Part shown: positions 1-8,274 of the stretch, piece by piece
Layout of the letters: each line of letters begins with the position of its first letter
Position numbering within the stretch: position 1 is the first letter of the stretch
DNA from: an uncultured Oscillospiraceae bacterium
Lineage (GTDB): Bacteria > Bacillota > Clostridia > Oscillospirales > Oscillospiraceae
Assembly: GCA_910585815.1 (NCBI GenBank)
Contig: CAJUFJ010000007.1
Coordinates: 1 to 64,000 of the forward strand
DNA: 64,000 bases
Reading direction: 5' to 3'
Program-made: the position numbers and the translations under genes
The notes under the pieces: model-generated
Databases searched by the model: none
What the model was told of the DNA's origin: nothing
Seen by the model: the letters and a program-made list of their open reading frames with translations, nothing else

Positions 1-165
<165 letters not shown>

Positions 166-356
166 ATGGTATCTAAAGAACCGAAGTTCTTCAAATCAAT
201 CTTATTGAAACTAAAACCTTAGCTTCAAAGAAATAATTGACGTTGTCCAACAAGCTTCTTTCAAAGCTCTTTGAAACAACCAATCCTTCTGGTGCTTCGT
301 GTTTGTCACGTTGTTTAATTTACAAGGTGCACACCGCTCAGCAGCGGCGGGCTTTG
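166..356 (-). promoter_or_regulatory. rRNA leader between the last promoter and 16S
   Basis: AT-rich transcribed leader without coding capacity. On the minus strand it contains an AGAGCTTTGAAAG segment (about 258-272) that resembles the boxA antitermination element found in Bacillota rRNA leaders. The boxA assignment is inference. Confidence 0.55.
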
Positions 357-385
357 ATCTTACCACACTCTCAAGCTTTTGTCAA
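357..385 (-). promoter_or_regulatory. rRNA promoter proximal to 16S
   Basis: On the minus strand: -35 TTGACA (385-380), 17-bp spacer, -10 TAAGAT (362-357). A-tracts directly upstream (386-415) look like an UP element. First of three tandem promoters. Confidence 0.85.
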
Positions 386-467
386 GAACTTTTTTCAAGT
401 TTTTTGAACTTTTTTGTTCTCTCATTCGCAGCTCTCAAGGCGGCGGTTGCTGTCGCAACGGTTTCAT

Positions 468-496
468 ATCTTACCACATCTGTCAGCCTTTGTCAA
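468..496 (-). promoter_or_regulatory. rRNA promoter, middle
   Basis: On the minus strand: -35 TTGACA (496-491), 17-bp spacer, -10 TAAGAT (473-468), again with A-tracts upstream. The core, much of the spacer (ending GTGTGG or ATGTGG) and the flank are nearly identical to the promoter at 357-385, so the unit appears to have arisen by tandem duplication. Confidence 0.85.
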
Positions 497-583
497 GAAC
501 TTTTTTCGACTTTTTTCAAAGTTTTTTCGTTCCCTGCTCGGCTCACCTGTTTCGGACGCCCCGCTCTCGCGGACAGCTTGGAC

Positions 584-612
584 ATAATATCACTTCATTT
601 CCCCTTTGTCAA
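584..612 (-). promoter_or_regulatory. rRNA promoter, distal
   Basis: On the minus strand: -35 TTGACA (612-607), 17-bp spacer, -10 TATTAT (589-584), with A-tracts upstream (615-645). Its spacer differs from those of the other two promoters. Confidence 0.8.
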
Positions 613-674
613 GCGTTTTATTCGATTTTTTTAAGATTTTTTTCGAGGAATTTCAAGACCGCAATATCTTTGGA

Positions 675-1787
675 TCAGGCCGGTTTTCTCATACAAGATA
701 TGCTATTTTTTCCCTTGCGTCGAAAGAGTCTTTCTCCCACCCACAGCAGGGCGGGCAGCAAAACACCCAGCGCCAGGTTGCCGGCGGGGACCAGGCGGCG
801 GTTCCACAGCTCCGCCGTTCCGGCGGCGGGAAAGAGGACCAGCGCCCCAGCCGTCCCCAGCACAACCGCGGCCCAGGGTATCCAGGGCAGAGCCTTTGGA
901 GGCAGCAGCTCCGCCGTCATGGCCCGAAGGGCAAAAATCAGCACTCCGCCCATGGTCAGGTCGGCGAAGGTCCACAGGGCGGTGACCACCCCCTCCACCC
1001 GCTGAAAGGCCCCCTCCACCCCCACGCTCTTGGCCAGGGCAAAAAAGGGGTTGTCCAGCCGGGCGGCCAGCGCCGGCCCCAAGCTGCCCAGAATCACCGC
1101 CTGGGCGGCGGCCAGCAGCAGAGCGCCTCCCAGCCCCCAGAACAGCCAGTGCCAGTTTTTGTTCTCCCCCTGGTCCCGCACGTCCCCCATAAGGAAGGGG
1201 AGGAACAGCCCCCAGCCCATCACGCCGGCGGCAGACAGAGCGGCCTGGAGCACCGGACCGGCCTCAGACCACCACAGGGGGAGCAGCCGCTCCGGCCGGG
1301 CCTGGAACAGGGACAGGCCCAGCACCACCCCGGCGGTGAGGAGCAGGGCGGTGAGGAACAGCTGCCCCGCCCGGGCGAAGGCGGCCAGCTTCCCCCGGCC
1401 CATCCACAGCAGAACGGCCGCCGCCGACAGCAGGAAGAACCACAGGGCCCCGTCCCGCTCCCCGGAGGCCAGCAGCCGCTGGGCGCACAGACGCAGGCGG
1501 AGGGAGAGCAGAAACAGCCCCCATACTATATAGAGTAGAAGCACCCCGCCCCCCAGCCAGCGGCCCAGCAGCCCGGTCATTTCCCGGGCCAGGCCGTCCC
1601 GGCCCGCCAGAGAGCCCAGCAGCCAACCCGCCACCAGCACCAGAGGGGCGGCCAGCACCACCGCCAGCCAGGCCCCCTTGCCCGCCCCCGGGAGGAGCAA
1701 GGCGGGCAGCAGCTCCGCCGCCGGGGCCATCACCCCCGCCCACAGCAGGGCCATCAGCTGGGTGCGGGAAATTTTGTCGTCCTTCAT
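675..1787 (-). CDS. gerAB: Spore germination permease, GerAB family
   Basis: Integral-membrane subunit (370 aa) of a GerA-type germinant receptor, which sits in the spore inner membrane; the B subunit belongs to the amino-acid permease (APC) superfamily and binds germinant in characterised receptors. About ten hydrophobic segments fill the protein, and the N-terminus (MKDDKISRTQLMALL) is typical of the family. The start at 1787 has AGGAAGG 8-9 nt upstream; a longer reading frame would begin inside a palindromic repeat and is rejected. It is last of three receptor genes, 78 bp after gerAC, with a family A repeat between. The ligand cannot be predicted. Confidence 0.9.
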   Translation of the reverse strand: MKDDKISRTQLMALLWAGVMAPAAELLPALLLPGAGKGAWLAVVLAAPLVLVAGWLLGSLAGRDGLAREMTGLLGRWLGGGVLLLYIVWGLFLLSLRLRLCAQRLLASGERDGALWFFLLSAAAVLLWMGRGKLAAFARAGQLFLTALLLTAGVVLGLSLFQARPERLLPLWWSEAGPVLQAALSAAGVMGWGLFLPFLMGDVRDQGENKNWHWLFWGLGGALLLAAAQAVILGSLGPALAARLDNPFFALAKSVGVEGAFQRVEGVVTALWTFADLTMGGVLIFALRAMTAELLPPKALPWIPWAAVVLGTAGALVLFPAAGTAELWNRRLVPAGNLALGVLLPALLWVGERLFRRKGKNSISCMRKPA

Positions 1788-1802
1788 AAGGTGTTTCCTT
1801 CC

Positions 1803-1870
1803 TGTAGGGGCGGCCTGTGGCCGCCCGTTCTTATCCCGGCATGCTCGGGCGGCCACAGGCCGCCCCTACA
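1803..1870. repeat. Family A palindromic repeat, copy 1
   Basis: Starts TGTAGGGGCGGCCTGTGG and ends with the inverted CCACAGGCCGCCCCTACA, about 24-bp arms around a 20-bp centre. It lies between gerAC and gerAB, and its right arm supplies the TAG stop codon of gerAC. Confidence 0.9.
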
Positions 1871-2942
1871 AAATCCTTACCTCAACCTGAATCTCCACCG
1901 GCACCTGAGAAAACCGCTCCGGCCAGTCCGCCTGGACCCCCTGCCACCGGGCAGGGTGGAGCATCCCTGCTTTTGCCCCCAGTCCTGTGCAGTCCGTCCC
2001 CCAGGCCCGGAGCTGTTCCAGGGCCCCCTCCAGCCGGACCCGCTCTAGCCGCGCCACCTCCGTCCGGAGGGACTCCAGCCCCTGACCGGCCGGCCGGGCC
2101 CGGTACTCCGACAGGCGGACCTCCACCTTACAGGTCAGCTTCAGGGCAGAAGGGACATCCCCCTGAAATTCCAGGCGGCTTTTCGTACAGGCGGAGGTCA
2201 CCTTTACCGACACCGGCCCCTCCGGCAGCTCCACATCCAGCACGTCCGCCGAGGAGCCGCCGGCCAGCAGCTCCAGCCCCTTGGCCGCCTCCCCCTCCAG
2301 AAAGCCCGCCAGGACGTCCCCCTTCAACACGCCATAGCCCTGTTCCGCCAGGACGGCCCCTCCCTCCCCGGCGGGGGAGAGGGCGGGGACATAGGCAGAG
2401 CCCAGCTCCAGCAAATCGGTGTACACCTCCCCGGCGGTGCGGGTAAGGTTGGCAATGCCCATTTTGCTGTCATTTTGAATGGTCTCCAGCCGGGTGTCGA
2501 TCCCCTCGTCCCCGCCGGCGGACAGGGCGTCCCGGGCGGAGGCCCCCCGGACCAGCCACAGCTGAGCCCCCAGGCCCAGCTCCGCATCCCTGGAAAAATA
2601 GTCCAGCACCGGCCGGACCCCCTTCTCCGCCAGCGTCTCCCCAATGAGGAGCTGGTCCACATAGCCGAAAAAGACAAAGCTGTCGCTCTGGCCCTGCATG
2701 GCCAGGCAGGCCGCGCTGAGGGACGGCCGGTCCGCCGACAGGGTGAGGGCGGGCTCCCCGTCGCCCTGGAGGCCCTTTGCCCGGGGGCCGGTGGAGCCGG
2801 TGACCGCCACCCCGGCGGGGGAGGGGTCCACCCCCAGGGTGCGCAGCAGGGCCATGTCCCCCATCTCCCGGGCGGTGGGCAGGCCGGAGCAGCCGGTCAG
2901 AAGCAGACAGAGGATCAGCAGGGGAGTGAAGTATTTTTTCAT
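1866..2942 (-). CDS. gerAC: Spore germination lipoprotein, GerAC family
   Basis: Lipoprotein C subunit (358 aa) of the GerA-type receptor. It begins with a lysine-containing signal peptide and a lipobox (LLTGC, Cys near residue 19), followed by the two-part soluble GerAC domain and the characteristic conserved C-terminal region. The ATG overlaps the gerAA stop (ATGA), so translation is probably coupled. The much longer upstream reading frame is the antisense shadow of the end of gerAA. Its stop codon lies inside the repeat at 1803-1870. Confidence 0.92.
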   Translation of the reverse strand: MKKYFTPLLILCLLLTGCSGLPTAREMGDMALLRTLGVDPSPAGVAVTGSTGPRAKGLQGDGEPALTLSADRPSLSAACLAMQGQSDSFVFFGYVDQLLIGETLAEKGVRPVLDYFSRDAELGLGAQLWLVRGASARDALSAGGDEGIDTRLETIQNDSKMGIANLTRTAGEVYTDLLELGSAYVPALSPAGEGGAVLAEQGYGVLKGDVLAGFLEGEAAKGLELLAGGSSADVLDVELPEGPVSVKVTSACTKSRLEFQGDVPSALKLTCKVEVRLSEYRARPAGQGLESLRTEVARLERVRLEGALEQLRAWGTDCTGLGAKAGMLHPARWQGVQADWPERFSQVPVEIQVEVRIL

Positions 2943-4444
2943 CGCTGGTTCCTCCTGTTTTGCGTTCTGACAGGTCCGTCCCGCCACTTCATCCTGGGCA
3001 GGGGCAGGCGAAAGAGGCTGGGGTGGCCCCGGGGCACCCTGGTCCCGGTGGTGAAGGGGGCCAGATAGGGCACGCCGAAGGACTCCAGCCCTGCCAGGTG
3101 GTAGATGAGCCCGGCGCACCCCAGGGCCAGCCCGGTGAGGCCGCCCAGGCTGGCTAAGATTGCCAGCAGAAACCGCCACAGCCGCAGGGCGTTGCCGAAG
3201 TCCTGACTGGGCATGGTGTACCCCGCCACCCCGGCGATGGCCACGGCGATAAGGACGGCAGGGGAGACGATGTGGGCCTCCACCGCCGCATTGCCCACCA
3301 CCAGTCCCCCCAGGATGGAGACGGTGGCCCCAATGGGGCCGGGGAGCCGGAGGCCGGCCTCCTGAATCACCTCGAAGGCCAGCAGCATAATGAGCACCTC
3401 GAAGATGGTGGAGAAGGGCACCTCCTGCTTGGCGGCCACGATGGACAGAGCCAGCTTGGGGGGGATGGCCTCGGGGTGAAAGGTCACCAGGGCGATATAC
3501 AGCCCGGGCACCAGCAGGGTGATGAGGGCGCACAGCCAGCGGATGGCGCTGAGGGCGGAGGCCACCAGCCAGTGGTAGGCCCGGTCCTGGCCGGTTTTAA
3601 AGAACTGGTCGATAGTTCCGGGGAGCAGCCACCCCAGGGGGATGCCGTCGGCAAACAGGCCCACCCGACCCTCCAGCAGGCCCTGACAGAACCGGTCGGG
3701 CCGCTGGGTGTAGGGCATCATGGGGAAGGGGGATTTTCCCGCATCCACCAGATACTCCTCCAGGTTGCCCGCCGCCTCCACGCCGTCAATGTCGATGGCG
3801 TCCAGCCGCTGTTCCAGCAGGGCCACGGTGTCCGGGTCAGCGATGCCGTCGATCCAGAGCACGTCCACCGGGGTGAGGGACTGCCGGCCCACAATGTGCT
3901 CCCGGATTTTCAGCTCCGGGGCCCGCATCCGGCGGCGGACCAGGGAGGTGTTGGTGCGCAGGCTCTCCACAAAGGAGTCCCGGGCTCCCTTCAGGGCGGG
4001 CTCATTCTCCGGCTCTCCCACCGACCGCTTTTCCTCGGTGGCCACGGGGAAGACCAGGCAGTCGTCCCGGCCCTCCAGAAAGAGGGCGCAGGAGCCGTTG
4101 ATCAGGGCGAAGGCCACCGGGTCCACCTCGGTCTCCCGTTTGGCGGCCTGGGCGTAGAGGGCGCCCCGCTCCAACAGGGCGAACAGCTCCCCCTCGGGGA
4201 CGGAGGCCAGCATGGGGTCCTGAGCCAGGGGGCGCAGGACGTAGTCGTTCAGCCGCTCCGTCCGGGCCTGGCCGTCGATGTAGCAGACGGTGGCCCTGCG
4301 CTGGCTGTCCCCGTGGAGGAAAACCTCCCGCTTGGAGAAGTCCACGCAGTCAGAAAAAACCTCCTCCAGCCGGGCCAGGGACAGCGGGCCGGGGAACCGG
4401 GGCTCCTTTCTGGGATGGGGCGCGTTGGCCTCCTGTCTGGACAT
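2939..4444 (-). CDS. gerAA: Spore germination protein, GerAA family
   Basis: A subunit (501 aa) of the germinant receptor; known homologues oligomerise in the spore inner membrane and act as the ion-conducting part. Residues 1-270 form the soluble N-terminal region, with the family motif around GEPENEP and the invariant-looking segment SLVRRRMRAPEL. Residues about 280-450 hold several membrane helices, followed by a basic cytoplasmic tail. First gene of an A-C-B operon. GGAGGGGG precedes the ATG, and a sigma-G-like promoter lies 22-51 bp upstream. Confidence 0.93.
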   Translation of the reverse strand: MSRQEANAPHPRKEPRFPGPLSLARLEEVFSDCVDFSKREVFLHGDSQRRATVCYIDGQARTERLNDYVLRPLAQDPMLASVPEGELFALLERGALYAQAAKRETEVDPVAFALINGSCALFLEGRDDCLVFPVATEEKRSVGEPENEPALKGARDSFVESLRTNTSLVRRRMRAPELKIREHIVGRQSLTPVDVLWIDGIADPDTVALLEQRLDAIDIDGVEAAGNLEEYLVDAGKSPFPMMPYTQRPDRFCQGLLEGRVGLFADGIPLGWLLPGTIDQFFKTGQDRAYHWLVASALSAIRWLCALITLLVPGLYIALVTFHPEAIPPKLALSIVAAKQEVPFSTIFEVLIMLLAFEVIQEAGLRLPGPIGATVSILGGLVVGNAAVEAHIVSPAVLIAVAIAGVAGYTMPSQDFGNALRLWRFLLAILASLGGLTGLALGCAGLIYHLAGLESFGVPYLAPFTTGTRVPRGHPSLFRLPLPRMKWRDGPVRTQNRRNQR

Positions 4445-4465
4445 AAAAACCCCCTCCTTTCGCCT

Positions 4466-4495
4466 TAGTGTGCCGAAAGAAGGGGCAATCTATGC
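4466..4495 (-). promoter_or_regulatory. Candidate sigma-G promoter of the gerA operon
   Basis: On the minus strand: GCATA (4495-4491), 18-bp spacer, CACACTA (4472-4466). This fits the forespore sigma-G consensus (GHATR, N18, CATnhTA) with one mismatch, at the expected distance upstream of gerAA. Known gerA operons are sigma-G dependent, so the match is biologically consistent. Confidence 0.6.
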
Positions 4496-4507
4496 GTTGG
4501 ATTTTTC

Positions 4508-4536
4508 TTGTCTTTTTTTTCAGGTTATGTTATAAT
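4508..4536 (+). promoter_or_regulatory. Sigma-A promoter for the small gene at 4561
   Basis: -35 TTGTCT (4508-4513), 17-bp spacer, -10 TATAAT (4531-4536), 25 bp before the start codon. Divergent to the gerA promoter. Confidence 0.75.
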
Positions 4537-4560
4537 CAGCTTAGAATTGGAGGTGGCACT

Positions 4561-4710
4561 ATGCCGACTGAAAAGGACTATAAGGTCATTGAAAAAGCTA
4601 CAATCTATGACCTGCGGCGCATTTTTGTGAACTCCGGCAAGGAAAGCTACACCCTAGATGAGCTGTGTAAGCTGCTGGATACCATTGCAGACGCAAAGGA
4701 TCAGGAGTAA
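4561..4710 (+). CDS. Small protein of unknown function (49 aa), paralogue of the one at 13301
   Basis: 49-residue, charged, probably helical protein. It has its own promoter (4508-4536), a GGAGG ribosome site 8 nt before the ATG, and a terminator 10 bp after the stop, so it is a self-standing expressed unit. Its C-terminal half (YTLDELCKLLDTIADAKDQE) is strikingly like that of the 48-aa protein at 13301-13447 (YTKEELLDLLDTIAAAKDQE), and both share YDLR..I near the middle. The two define a small family with no function I recognise. Confidence 0.85.
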   Translation: MPTEKDYKVIEKATIYDLRRIFVNSGKESYTLDELCKLLDTIADAKDQE

Positions 4711-4719
4711 TAGAGACAA

Positions 4720-4750
4720 GCGGACCGCTCCAAAGCGGTCCGCTATTTTT
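4720..4750. terminator. Bidirectional rho-independent terminator
   Basis: GCGGACCGCT / AGCGGTCCGC stem followed by TATTTTT on the plus strand. It serves the small gene at 4561, and its right edge overlaps the 3' end of the convergent Gx gene. Confidence 0.85.
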
Positions 4751-5255
4751 GTATCCGCTCCAGCCGTCGCAGCAGGGCCTGGGCAGCAATGCCGGTAAAC
4801 AGTCCAGCCAGGACGCCGGCAATCACCAGGTAGGGCAGCCAGGCCAGCACCGACCAGGAGCGCAGGACGGCGGCGGCGGCCAGCAGCTGGCCGATATTGT
4901 GAAAGATGGCGGCCACCGGGCTGGCCAGCCAGATTTGACGCTCTGTCAGCAGCCTGCCCAGCAGGCACAGGACGCACCAGCTCAGCAGCCCTCCGGCGGC
5001 GCTGTAGAGCAGGGTCATCATCTGCCCGGAGAACACCGCCCCCAGAAACACCCGGGCGGACAGCACCAGAAGGGCGTCCCCCGGGCCCATGGCGAACATG
5101 ACGTAGACGGTGACGATGTTGGCCAGCCCCAGCTTCACCCCCGGAACGGTGGTAAACGCCGGTATCTGTGCCTCCGCCAGAAAGATGGTCAGGGCGATGG
5201 CGGTGAGCAGGGCCAGACGGGTAATCCGTCCCGCTCCCTTAACCGGCCGCCCCAT
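4743..5255 (-). CDS. Gx transporter family membrane protein (heptaprenyl diphosphate synthase component I-like)
   Basis: 170-aa hydrophobic protein with five to six predicted membrane segments and the PGVKLGLANIVTVY stretch typical of the Gx / HepI-like family (ECF-substrate-component-like fold). The start at 5255 has GGAGGAGG 8 nt upstream, within the end of the NusG-II gene. The trio Gx, NusG domain II and ApbE recurs in Bacillota and accompanies flavin-based electron-transfer genes in some genomes. The transported substrate is unknown; a role in flavin or quinone handling is inference. Confidence 0.8.
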   Translation of the reverse strand: MGRPVKGAGRITRLALLTAIALTIFLAEAQIPAFTTVPGVKLGLANIVTVYVMFAMGPGDALLVLSARVFLGAVFSGQMMTLLYSAAGGLLSWCVLCLLGRLLTERQIWLASPVAAIFHNIGQLLAAAAVLRSWSVLAWLPYLVIAGVLAGLFTGIAAQALLRRLERIQK

Positions 5256-5607
5256 CCAGGTCCCCTCCTCCGTCCACAATCTCGATGGTCAGCCTGTGGG
5301 GCAGGCAGATAATGGGCACAGCTCCGCCGGAAATCCAGCCCTGTTTAACGCACACCTGGTCCGGACAGTCGGCCGCCGAGACCCGGATGCGGCCCCGCTC
5401 CACCTGGACAGTGTTGGTCCCGCTGCCGTCCTCCAGGGTGAAGGAGCGGGGCTCCGCCACCCGGTCCAGGTCGATCTCCTCCAGCAGGACGCCGTCCCGG
5501 GTGATGCGGGCCACGGGAGCCCGGGCCTTCGGACCCTGAAACAGGAGAACGGCCGCCGAGGCGGCCACCGCCGCCAGCAGCAGAAATAAAATCACCCTGG
5601 TCTTCAT
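5239..5607 (-). CDS. NusG domain II-containing extracytoplasmic protein
   Basis: 122 aa: an N-terminal membrane anchor (residues 4-24) followed by a compact beta domain of the NusG-II type, with a conserved CPDQVC motif (a possible disulfide or metal pair) and an IICLPHRL segment. Members of this family are exported and are not transcription factors despite the name. The start overlaps the apbE stop (ATGA) and the end overlaps the Gx start by 17 bp, so the three genes form a tightly coupled operon. Confidence 0.85.
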   Translation of the reverse strand: MKTRVILFLLLAAVAASAAVLLFQGPKARAPVARITRDGVLLEEIDLDRVAEPRSFTLEDGSGTNTVQVERGRIRVSAADCPDQVCVKQGWISGGAVPIICLPHRLTIEIVDGGGDLDGAAG

Positions 5608-6665
5608 TCCAGCACCACTACCTCCCGGCCCTCATACCCCTCCGCCAGGGAAAAACGGCCCTCCAGCCCGACAGTGCGGTAAATTTCCCCCGCCTCCGTC
5701 ACAAAAACCGCCTCAAAGTCCAGCTCGGGGTGGTCCCGCCAGAATTGAGCTCCGTCCTTCAGGCCCATGACGAACAGGGCGGTGGACAGGCCGTCGCAGA
5801 TCAGCGCCGAGGGGGAGACCACCGTCACCGAGGCCAGCCCGGACCGGGCGGGGGCGGCGGTGTCCGGGTCCAGAATGTGCCAGTAGGTAACTCCGTCCTG
5901 TTCAAAATACCGCTGGTAGCCCCCGGAGGTGCCCATGGCGCAGTTCTCCAGCTCCACCACGGCAAAGTAGCTCCCCGGCTGAGCCGGGTCCACCACCCCG
6001 ATGCGCCAGGGTTTTCCTCCGGGCTTGCTCCCAACGGCCACGATGGTGCTCTGGCCCAGGTCCAGCAGGGCGGAGGTAATGCCCACGTCCCGCATCTCCC
6101 CGGCCAGCAGGTCCCCCGCAAAGCCCTTGGCCACCGCGCCCAGGTCCATCTCCATGCCCTGGGGCAGGGCGGCGCCGCCCCGGTGTCTCTCTCCAGCCCA
6201 GTCCGACAGCGCCACCGCGGTGTAGTCGATCTTTTTCGCCAGCTCCGCAAGCTCGCTGTCGGAGGGCACCCGGTGCTCCTCCTGGGTAAATCCCCAGGCT
6301 TTTACCGCCGGATAGGCGGTAATATCCAGTGCCCCGCCGGTGGTCTCGCACAGGGACAGGGCGTCATGCAGCAGGGCAAGGACAGCACTGTCCGGCACCT
6401 CGACCCACTCTCCGCCGGCGTGGTTGACGGCATAGACAAAGCTGTCCTCCCGGGTGGTGGACAGCTGGCTGTCCAGCTCCGCCAGCCTGTCTGTCAGCCC
6501 CCCTAAAACGGCTCTGGTCCCCCCCGTGTTCCCATCATAGGCGGTCAGCTGTATGACGGTGTCCATGGCGAAGGCCGTGACCTCCACCGGCTCCGGGGCC
6601 CTTTTGCAGCCCGGCAGGGTGAGCAGGCTCAGGGCCAGCAGGGCGCACAGCAGCCTTTTTTTCAT
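5604..6665 (-). CDS. apbE: FAD:protein FMN transferase, ApbE family lipoprotein
   Basis: 353-aa exported enzyme that transfers FMN from FAD to a Thr/Ser of partner flavoproteins. It starts with a signal peptide and lipobox (LLTLPGC), then shows the ApbE hallmarks: AFAMDTVIQL near the N-terminus, the DLGAVAKGFAGD Mg/FAD loop, and GTSGGYQRYF. The start at 6665 overlaps the rqcP stop (ATGA). No FMN-binding-domain partner is encoded in the window, so its substrate protein must be elsewhere. Confidence 0.93.
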   Translation of the reverse strand: MKKRLLCALLALSLLTLPGCKRAPEPVEVTAFAMDTVIQLTAYDGNTGGTRAVLGGLTDRLAELDSQLSTTREDSFVYAVNHAGGEWVEVPDSAVLALLHDALSLCETTGGALDITAYPAVKAWGFTQEEHRVPSDSELAELAKKIDYTAVALSDWAGERHRGGAALPQGMEMDLGAVAKGFAGDLLAGEMRDVGITSALLDLGQSTIVAVGSKPGGKPWRIGVVDPAQPGSYFAVVELENCAMGTSGGYQRYFEQDGVTYWHILDPDTAAPARSGLASVTVVSPSALICDGLSTALFVMGLKDGAQFWRDHPELDFEAVFVTEAGEIYRTVGLEGRFSLAEGYEGREVVVLE

Positions 6666-6904
6666 AAGATTTCCCGGTACATGGCGGCGGCGTCCGCCTT
6701 GCCCACGTTGTCGGCCACCACCAGCACCTCCACCTTCACGGTGTTCTGCCCGAATTTCAGCTCTACCCGGTCGCCCACCTTCACATCGTAGCTGGCCCGG
6801 ACGGGCCGGCCGTTGACGGACACCCGCTCGTTGTCGCAGGCCTCGTTGGCCACCGTCCGCCGCTTGATCAGCCGGGACACCTTCAGCCACTTGTCTAAAC
6901 GCAT
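6662..6904 (-). CDS. rqcP: S4-domain RNA-binding protein, RqcP/YabO-like
   Basis: 80-aa protein that is almost entirely an S4 RNA-binding domain (MRLDKWLKVSRLIKRRTVAN, then VSVNGRPVRASYDVKVGD). In B. subtilis the homologue (YabO/RqcP) helps RqcH add alanine tails on stalled 50S subunits. The start at 6904 has GGAGGAGA 5 nt upstream. It follows hup and mazG, matching the yabM-yabN-yabO order of Bacilli with HU inserted. Confidence 0.88.
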   Translation of the reverse strand: MRLDKWLKVSRLIKRRTVANEACDNERVSVNGRPVRASYDVKVGDRVELKFGQNTVKVEVLVVADNVGKADAAAMYREIL

Positions 6905-6916
6905 ACTGTCTCCTCC

Positions 6917-6949
6917 AAAAAATGAAGGGCGCCGCAGAACAGCGCCCTT
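6917..6949 (-). terminator. Terminator after hup
   Basis: Minus-strand stem AAGGGCGC / GCGCCCTT followed by CATTTTTT, in the gap between hup and rqcP. Read-through would be needed for co-transcription of rqcP-apbE with hup. Confidence 0.8.
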
Positions 6950-6965
6950 AGTGTATCCAGTTCGG

Positions 6966-7241
6966 TCAGCGGGCAACCGCGTCCTTCAGGGCCTTGCCGG
7001 CCTTGAACACCGGGGCCTTGGAGGCGGGGATGGGGATGGGCTCCTTGGTCTGGGGATTGCGGCCCATGCGCTCGGCGCGGACCTTCACCTCAAAGGAGCC
7101 AAAGCCCACCAGCTGGACCTTCTCGCCCTGGCGCAGGGCCTCGGAAATAACGTCGATGGTGGCGGTAACCGCCGCCTCGGCGTCTTTTTTGGACATCTCG
7201 GCCTGCTCGGCCACTGCAGCGATCAATTCCGTCTTGTTCAT
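6966..7241 (-). CDS. hup: DNA-binding protein HU
   Basis: 91-aa nucleoid protein of the HU/IHF family: MNKTELIAAVAEQ start, the GFGSFEV turn, and the DNA-intercalating arm with RNPQTKEPIPIPAS. Full family length. AGGAGGAG precedes the ATG. It likely forms homodimers that bend and compact DNA. It has its own terminator at 6917-6949. Confidence 0.96.
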   Translation of the reverse strand: MNKTELIAAVAEQAEMSKKDAEAAVTATIDVISEALRQGEKVQLVGFGSFEVKVRAERMGRNPQTKEPIPIPASKAPVFKAGKALKDAVAR

Positions 7242-7400
7242 GTTTTCTCCTCCTGTGCATTTAATTTGACAGCCTGCAAGCTGCCTGAAAATATATACTT
7301 AAAACCCTCTGCCGATCTGTATCCACAGCGGTTGACCGCCGCCCGGACCCCTCGGCGGGGCGGGCCGTCTCCTGTGCTGCGGGTACACATCCCTCAGGCG

Positions 7401-8186
7401 TTAAGTCTCCTGTTCCTTCGCCCGGCGCCAGAGCGCCTCCAGCTCGGGCACGTCCAGGGCGTCCAGCGGCCCCTCCGCCAGCGCCTCCACGGCGCAGAAG
7501 CGGCGGATGAACTTCTCGCAGGCCCCCTGCAGGGCGGCCTCGCCGTCCACGCCGGCGAACCGGCCCGCCTTTACGGCGGCAAAGAGCAGGTCGCCCAGCT
7601 CCTCCTCCACGTTGGAGTCCTCCCGGACGGCGGTCTTAAACTCCTCCAGCTCCTCCGACAGCTTGTCCAGGGCGGGGGAGACCTCCCTCCAGTCAAAGCC
7701 CGCCTTGGCGGCCTTGCTCTGGAGCTTGGCGGCCCGCGTCAGGGCGGGCAGCGCCCGGGCCACGCTGTCCATGGCGTCGCCGGCGGTGGACTGGCCCTTT
7801 TCCTTCCGCTTCTGGGCGTCCCAGGCGGACAGGGCCCCGTCGGGGTCCCGGGCCTCCACCGTCCCAAAGACGTGGGGGTGGCGGTAGACCAGCTTTTTAC
7901 AGATGCCGTCCACCACGTCGTCAAAGCCAAAGGCGCCGGCCTCCTGGGCCATAGAGGCGTGGAACACCACCTGGAGAAGCACGTCGCCCAGCTCCTCCTT
8001 CAGGTTGTCCATGTCCATGCGGTCGATGGCGTCGGCGGCCTCATAGGCCTCCTCCAGCATATTGGCGCGGATGGATTGATGGGTCTGAGCCCGGTCCCAG
8101 GGGCAGCCCCCGGGAGCGCGGAGCAGCTGCATGATGTTCAGCAGGTCCTCCACGCCGTAATTTTCCGCCATTTGAAAATTTACCAC
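7401..8186 (-). CDS. mazG: Nucleoside triphosphate pyrophosphohydrolase MazG
   Basis: 261-aa MazG with two helical NTP-PPase domains. The first (residues 10-115) carries CPWDRAQTHQS and EEAYEAADAI..EELGDVLLQ; the second has the matching EELEEF..EEELGDLLF metal-binding acids. It hydrolyses (d)NTPs to monophosphates. A GTG start at 8186 is chosen because AAGGAAG sits 7 nt upstream; the ATG at 8171 has no such site. Part of the conserved spoVB-mazG-hup-rqcP block. Confidence 0.92.
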   Translation of the reverse strand: MVNFQMAENYGVEDLLNIMQLLRAPGGCPWDRAQTHQSIRANMLEEAYEAADAIDRMDMDNLKEELGDVLLQVVFHASMAQEAGAFGFDDVVDGICKKLVYRHPHVFGTVEARDPDGALSAWDAQKRKEKGQSTAGDAMDSVARALPALTRAAKLQSKAAKAGFDWREVSPALDKLSEELEEFKTAVREDSNVEEELGDLLFAAVKAGRFAGVDGEAALQGACEKFIRRFCAVEALAEGPLDALDVPELEALWRRAKEQET

Positions 8187-8274
8187 AATTTCGCTTCCTT
8201 ATCAAGTCTTTTTATATATTTTTATTCTTTTTCGTGAAAGGGACGGATTTCCCGGGGAATCATATGCCAAATTC

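Noticed and set aside
299..1005. Several open frames across the rRNA promoter region and antisense to gerAB
   Set aside because: They lie over rRNA promoters and leader or antisense to gerAB, have no ribosome sites, and encode low-complexity sequence.
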